This document shows, one piece after another, positions 50,612 through 54,546 of a stretch of 54,546 nucleotides of DNA. Each line of letters begins with the position of its first letter. The stretch's first letter is position 1. The notes under the pieces were generated by a model. It worked only from the letters and a program-made list of their open reading frames with translations. It was not told the DNA's origin and made no database searches. The DNA lies in assembly GCA_964645405.1 (NCBI GenBank), contig CAZYCA010000014.1, positions 1-54,546 on the forward strand, written 5' to 3'. This DNA is from JAMWDF01 sp964645405 (lineage in GTDB: Bacteria; Ratteibacteria; UBA8468; B48-G9; DSTR01). The position numbers and the translations under genes are program-made.

Positions 50612-52102
50612 TTATTTTTTAATTTTTTCGCCTGCGATTTCTAAATCCAGATATCCGTGGCTACTCCGGGTATTGATAAGTTTGACTGCCAGCACGTTTT
50701 CCCCATTTTTCAGCAGAAAAGAGGGAAGCAGGACATACCGGTTCCAGTAATCAGCCCAGTGGTACATTCTTTCTTCATCCACTAACTTCCCATTCAGATA
50801 AACCTGGGCACATTTATCACTGGCTACCCTTAACATGGTTCTTTGGTTAGGTTCCCAGCCGGTGACAGTAAAACGTTTCCTCCAGAAGGAAAACCCTGCA
50901 GATTGAAGTTTAGTACCAATGGTCATCTGACTGGCTTTGTTTCTCCGGTAGCCATAAACAGCTGGCAGATTCCCTTTAGCCCAGTTTTCTTCCTGATACT
51001 CAGGGTGAAACCACACTCTGCCATTTTTATCTGGTACCGGGTCAGTAGATTGTTCTAAAAAATACCAGTCCGCACTACCCCGGGGAAGAAGAATAACTTC
51101 TTCAGAAAAACTCAAAACTGTTCCCCCGGGATATTCTGACCAGTCTGGTCCAAACCAATTTTCCAGCTGGTTTTTTGGTTCTGGCCAGTTAGAAGCAACT
51201 GGTTTTTCTCCAGGCAAGGCTAAAGATTTCTGAAAACGTTCAGGGATAGGTACAGTAATTTTCTCCATACCTGTAACTGGCTGGAAGTTAAGAGCGGATA
51301 AAACTTTTCCTTCCAGCCGGTCCGGATAGACTGACCAGAGAAGAAAAGCGAAATCAGGACTTTCTACCAGTCCAGGAGCTGTCACATAACTGATTCCCTT
51401 TTCCACGGAAAAAGTGAAGACATGTATGTGTCCGGCAAGGGAAAGGATGACATTCCCACACTGCTGTAAAACCTGTCTAATCTGGATGACATTGGCTGGT
51501 GGCGCCCAGGCTGGAATAATTAAACTGTTAGATAGCGGAGCATGGGTTAAGACAATGATGGGTTTCTCAGGGAAAGAAGTGGCAAGACTGGCTAAGCAGT
51601 CCAGACTTTTCCTTTCCGCCAGTTCCACCATGCCGCTAAACCGGCTGGTGTAAGTCTGAAAACCAGCAAAAATGAATCCACCAAAGGAAAACCAGAAATC
51701 TCTCCCTCCGTAACTGGCTGGCATAACCTGCTCCAGACCAAAATCATGATTACCTGGTACGACAAAGAAAGGTGCTTTCATCTGAGAAAGTTTTTGCGCC
51801 AGCTCTGGCCAGGCAACTTTTGCCGAATCTGGATGCTCCAGGGAATCACCGGTAATGATGACTAAATCAATCTTGTTTTGATTAGCCCACTGGACAAAAT
51901 TAGAAATGATTTCCGGCATGCGGTTAAACTTTCTGGTTCCTCTTTCGCTTGCCTGTTTCCATTTCGGCTCCTGGAGACTGGCAGAATCAACATAGTGGAT
52001 ATCAGAAAGATGCACGAAACGAAAAAGCAAAGAATTATTAGCGGAAAAAAGATTAACAGAAAGAAAGAAAACGAAAAGGGAAAGCTTTTTTCTAAGACTC
52101 AT
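50612..52102 (-). CDS. Secreted metallophosphoesterase with C-terminal beta domain (496 aa)
   Basis: Signal peptide (1-20, KKLSLFVFFLSVNLFSAN). Calcineurin-like fold with every metal motif: HLSDIH (Asp34, His36), GDSLEH, VPGNHDFG, LTHAPLS and AGHIHVF. The last 130 residues are a beta-sandwich of the galactose-binding type often seen at the end of beta-galactosidases (FSFWRKRFTVTG, VASDKCAQVYLNGKLVDEE, LLKNGENVLAVKLIN). Relatives act on phosphodiesters or sugar phosphates; the substrate is unknown. It lies between two pseudopilin genes on the same strand and may help with phosphorylated glycans or phosphate release. Confidence 0.88.
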   Translation of the reverse strand: MSLRKKLSLFVFFLSVNLFSANNSLLFRFVHLSDIHYVDSASLQEPKWKQASERGTRKFNRMPEIISNFVQWANQNKIDLVIITGDSLEHPDSAKVAWPELAQKLSQMKAPFFVVPGNHDFGLEQVMPASYGGRDFWFSFGGFIFAGFQTYTSRFSGMVELAERKSLDCLASLATSFPEKPIIVLTHAPLSNSLIIPAWAPPANVIQIRQVLQQCGNVILSLAGHIHVFTFSVEKGISYVTAPGLVESPDFAFLLWSVYPDRLEGKVLSALNFQPVTGMEKITVPIPERFQKSLALPGEKPVASNWPEPKNQLENWFGPDWSEYPGGTVLSFSEEVILLPRGSADWYFLEQSTDPVPDKNGRVWFHPEYQEENWAKGNLPAVYGYRRNKASQMTIGTKLQSAGFSFWRKRFTVTGWEPNQRTMLRVASDKCAQVYLNGKLVDEERMYHWADYWNRYVLLPSFLLKNGENVLAVKLINTRSSHGYLDLEIAGEKIKK

Positions 52103-52123
52103 TTCCTCTGACTGCTACCTGTC

Positions 52124-52789
52124 TTATGGTGTATATCTTACCCAGGCCTGGTCATTATAGGGCACACCCTGGACATGACCATCCACAAAAAGAATATTGC
52201 ATACCCCTGGCTGGTCCATCCTTATCCGGTTATGTTTACAGGATAAAGCAGGGATACTGCTCCAGAAAACGGGAGAAGAAGGACCGTATTTGTCATAGGT
52301 ACCACCGTTACAGGTATCGCCCACCATCACTGTTACAGAGGGATACTTCAGTTTCTGCAGTTTCTGATGGGTGTAATAGCAAATCACAGACCGGGCGTTA
52401 GGTCCATAACTTCCCCGGTAGCCACCCTGGTAAAGCCAGCCATCGTCATGGGAGCGGTCCCAGCCATAATCAGTCGGACAGATAAAAACAGAAGGAGGTC
52501 TGGCTGGCCTGTCAGCACCACGGCTGTAAGCATCTTTCGGTAGATAGCCATTGTTACAGAGTGCGGACTTCCACTGGTCTACCGGCGGATAGTGTAAAGG
52601 GAAGAAGTCATCATAATCTGCCAGATACATGTAAAGAGCCACCCCAATTTGTTTCAGATTGTTTACACAGGTGCTCATCCTGGCTCTTTCCCTTGCCCGG
52701 CTCAACGCAGGAAGAAGTAACGCCCCTAAAATCGCAATAATCGCTATTACTACCAGAAGTTCAATCAAAGTAAATCCCTTTTTTTCCAT
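52124..52789 (-). CDS. Pseudopilin (221 aa)
   Basis: Prepilin start MEKKG|FTLIELLVV, Glu at mature +5, one membrane helix and a globular head. The end has a longer form of the H-x9-DG motif (NILFVDGHVQG with an insert after His). The Shine-Dalgarno AAAGGAGGTGG is very good. It is the first gene of the minus-strand secreted-protein region, with its own promoter, and precedes the metallophosphoesterase by 21 bases. Confidence 0.9.
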   Translation of the reverse strand: MEKKGFTLIELLVVIAIIAILGALLLPALSRARERARMSTCVNNLKQIGVALYMYLADYDDFFPLHYPPVDQWKSALCNNGYLPKDAYSRGADRPARPPSVFICPTDYGWDRSHDDGWLYQGGYRGSYGPNARSVICYYTHQKLQKLKYPSVTVMVGDTCNGGTYDKYGPSSPVFWSSIPALSCKHNRIRMDQPGVCNILFVDGHVQGVPYNDQAWVRYTP

Positions 52790-52810
52790 AGTCCACCTCC
52801 TTTCACCTTT

Positions 52811-52838
52811 ACGTTACCACATCGGTATCGTTTGTCAA
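52811..52838 (-). promoter_or_regulatory. Candidate promoter for the first pseudopilin of the glycan locus
   Basis: On the minus strand: TTGACA (52838-52833), 16-base spacer ending in GTGG, then TAACGT (52816-52811). Upstream bases (CTTGACAAACG) are the same as in the promoter at 50.6 kb. The -10 is poor against consensus, but the shared arrangement supports it. The rest of the gap to 53163 (over 300 bases) holds no gene that can be supported; it separates the pilin from the decayed transposase. Confidence 0.5.
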
Positions 52839-53163
52839 GTTTTCTGTGTAAATGGTCATAGAGATCGTTACCACCCTTTACTTAACTAATAAGGAAGTTT
52901 GGTACAGAAATTTATGCTTGTCTCTGCACGAACAAGCTGCCAGGTACCAGTGGAGATTCTGGCAAGGGAAGGCAAGGTTAAACTTTTATCTTACAGCTAT
53001 AAAGTCCACAGACAAATGGAATGCAGTACACCCTATTTTACCGGTTCAATTTTTTGTTCAGCAGGTAAATTGTTAACAATTCCTCCATATTTTTCATCCA
53101 GGTAAATTTCTAAAGTATTTATTGTTGTTCCACTATCACCTGAAAAATCTATTCCTGAATTCC

Positions 53164-54546
53164 TCATATTTTAGGCACAGAGATACCGAGTGCGACAGGT
53201 AATTCAGTTTTTTTTCTGGTAACTTCACACAGATAGCTGGTACTGGGGAAGTCTACCAGTTTGAGTTTTCGCAGCTCACCCAGCACTCCCTCCAGAGGGA
53301 CCTTTTTCAATACCCCGGAGTCTCTAATCCTGTTCTGCAAGTGGAAGTAGATAATGAGGGATAGGTAGACCACAAAGAGATATCCTTTCAGTGTGGATTC
53401 CTTGTGCAGTCTCAATGGCAGTGTAGACAACTCATTCTTCATAGCACGGAAAACTTTCTCCAGGCGTTCTTTGGCCCGATAGAGAAAAAGGGGGATGTCC
53501 CACGGCAACTCTTCCGGTGTTACCAGTATCTCCTTACCCAGCCGGTTGAGGTACCGGGAAAGTGCTTTGACTCTGCGCCGCAGGATGAACCGGCCATTGT
53601 CCAGACGGTAGGAAAGATACGGGGCATACTTACCAGCGATGTCTTCAAAGACTTCCCAGGGTTTCTCCCCCCGCTGTAGTATCCGTTGCCCCAACCGTTC
53701 CTCCACCCCTATTAGCACCCGAAAGAACTGGTTTCGTTCTCTGGTCTTGCGCTCCCGGTCGTAATACAGGCTGTAGTGCAGATGGTGTCCAGCCAGATCT
53801 ATGACCCCCTGGATTGCATGGAGGAACCCGCCTTCGTAACGACGTATGTTTTCCAGAGACTCCAGGTGTTTGCGTTCCCGGCTGAGCAACCGGCGGGCTA
53901 CTGTGCGGCTGAACGGTAACGGCAGGATGAACCGCAACCGCTGACTTTACCAGGGTATGCAGGTTGTTCAGGCTGTAAAATCCTCTGTCCAGTACCAGCC
54001 GCACCTCCTCCATTCCCATGCCCCGCAGGTCAGCCAGAAGATTGACCAGGGTCTTCACGTCCGGGATGCTGCCCGGAAAGACCTTGTAACTCACTGGCAG
54101 CCCACTGTCCGATACCACCACCATCCCTACAGCGGTAAAGTTTCATTGTCCCGGTTATATCCATATTCCAGCATTTCCATCAGCCGACAAGAGGATGATA
54201 GCGATGTGATGTCATAGAACAATCCCTTCCCTTTTTCGCTCCTCCCAGCCGCACATACCACCTCTGGAAAAACCGTCTCATTCTAAGTTCATCCTTCCCC
54301 AGTCTTTCCAGAAACCGGCTCACCGACTGGGAACTGAACCAACTCCGTTTTGGATACCGATCCGAAATCTACCACCACAACCGGCCGCTCCACCACCACG
54401 CCCCGCACCCGCCGAATCCCCTCTCCCGTTACCTTACCCAGATACTTCACATGCTGCCGAATCTGCTTCCTCTTCCCGTCATAGTACGGAATTACCTCAT
54501 ACGCATACTCGTTCTTACCAAACACCTTCTTCCTTATAAAACTCCT
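53164..54546 (-). pseudogene. Decayed IS1634/IS4-type DDE transposase, running off the right edge
   Basis: Minus-strand pieces of one transposase in different frames. The N-terminal part (ending 54289) reads VFGKNEYAYEVIPYYDGKRK and HVKYLGKV. The middle contains GLFYDITSLSSS with the first catalytic Asp and NRDNETLPL, then VVVSDSGLPVSYKVFPGS and RLVLDRGFYSL with the second Asp. The last part (53164-53937) has HYSLYYDRERKTRERNQF and the C-terminal RAKERLEKVFRAMKNELSTLPLRLHK with the final acidic region. Frame changes fall near 54345, 54137 and 53945, so at least three lesions are present. The 5' end is beyond the window; inverted repeats were not found. Frameshifts at a contig edge could in part be assembly error. 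Confidence 0.85.

Noticed and set aside
52852..53105. Short plus-strand ORFs in the gap before the transposase
   Set aside because: They have no ribosome binding sites or recognisable motifs and overlap each other in different frames.
1..54546. CRISPR arrays, prophage, toxin-antitoxin or restriction modules
   Set aside because: No regularly spaced repeats, Cas, phage structural, methyltransferase-endonuclease or toxin-antitoxin genes were seen; the only mobile remnant is the transposase at the right edge and perhaps the tRNA-linked element.

Overview
The window is bacterial, moderately AT-rich and densely coded. It has the look of an uncultured anaerobe of the PVC/Omnitrophota-like type. Grounds for that: four short pseudopilins with the FTLIELLVV start and a C-terminal (D/G)GHVxW motif; secreted DUF4838-, DUF4091- and DUF4038-type glycan proteins in one operon with a URO-D family protein and a GH29 fucosidase; many TPR proteins; and several genes more usual in archaea or anaerobes (translin-like protein, archease, adenosine-specific kinase). 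The lineage is an inference from gene content; no rRNA is present to confirm it.

Layout. 1-1.5 kb: two pseudopilin genes ended by a strong terminator. 1.5-7.5 kb (+): three large membrane proteins, namely an O-antigen-ligase-like protein with TPRs, a GT-C (TMTC/DUF1736-like) glycosyltransferase with TPRs, and a membrane protein with a degenerate spermidine-synthase-like domain. 7.5-9.1 kb (+): htpX and larB. 9.3-14.5 kb (-): a tightly overlapping run ileS, glnA (GSI-alpha), a YacP-like NYN nuclease and a translin-like RNA-binding protein. 14.6-17.9 kb (+): ferredoxin, L,D-transpeptidase and an M14-type carboxypeptidase. 17.9-18.1 kb: tRNA-Val(GAC) followed by a GC-rich element that repeats the tRNA 3' end. 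18.2-20.0 kb (+): rarA and 5-formyl-THF cyclo-ligase. 20.1-28.3 kb (+): a run from a near-perfect sigma70 promoter with gyrB, gyrA, archease, a DksA-like protein, lspA, lgt, an FHA protein and an oxidoreductase. 28.4-31.7 kb: clpB and hsp20 face each other across a shared bidirectional terminator.

31.7-34.0 kb (-): sugar isomerase, 1-phosphofructokinase-like kinase, rpsU (with an odd 5' end) and a small zinc-ribbon ORF. 34.2-52.8 kb (-): an almost unbroken glycan-degradation locus. It holds two pseudopilins, a secreted metallophosphoesterase, a DUF4091 (GH123-like) protein, a TPR-CBM9-like protein, an 1132-residue secreted protein of unknown family, a jelly-roll protein, a DUF4838 protein, a DUF5060/DUF4038 hydrolase, a URO-D family protein, an adenosine-specific kinase and an intracellular alpha-L-fucosidase. 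Several genes overlap by 4 to 10 bases, which implies coupled translation, including pseudopilin to glycosidase. 53.1 kb to the right edge: a decayed IS1634/IS4-type transposase that runs off the window.

Most worth following up: the NYN-translin pair, the structured repeat after tRNA-Val, the apparent +1 frameshift site in rpsU, and the pseudopilin-coupled secreted glycan operon with its unassigned 1132-residue enzyme candidate.
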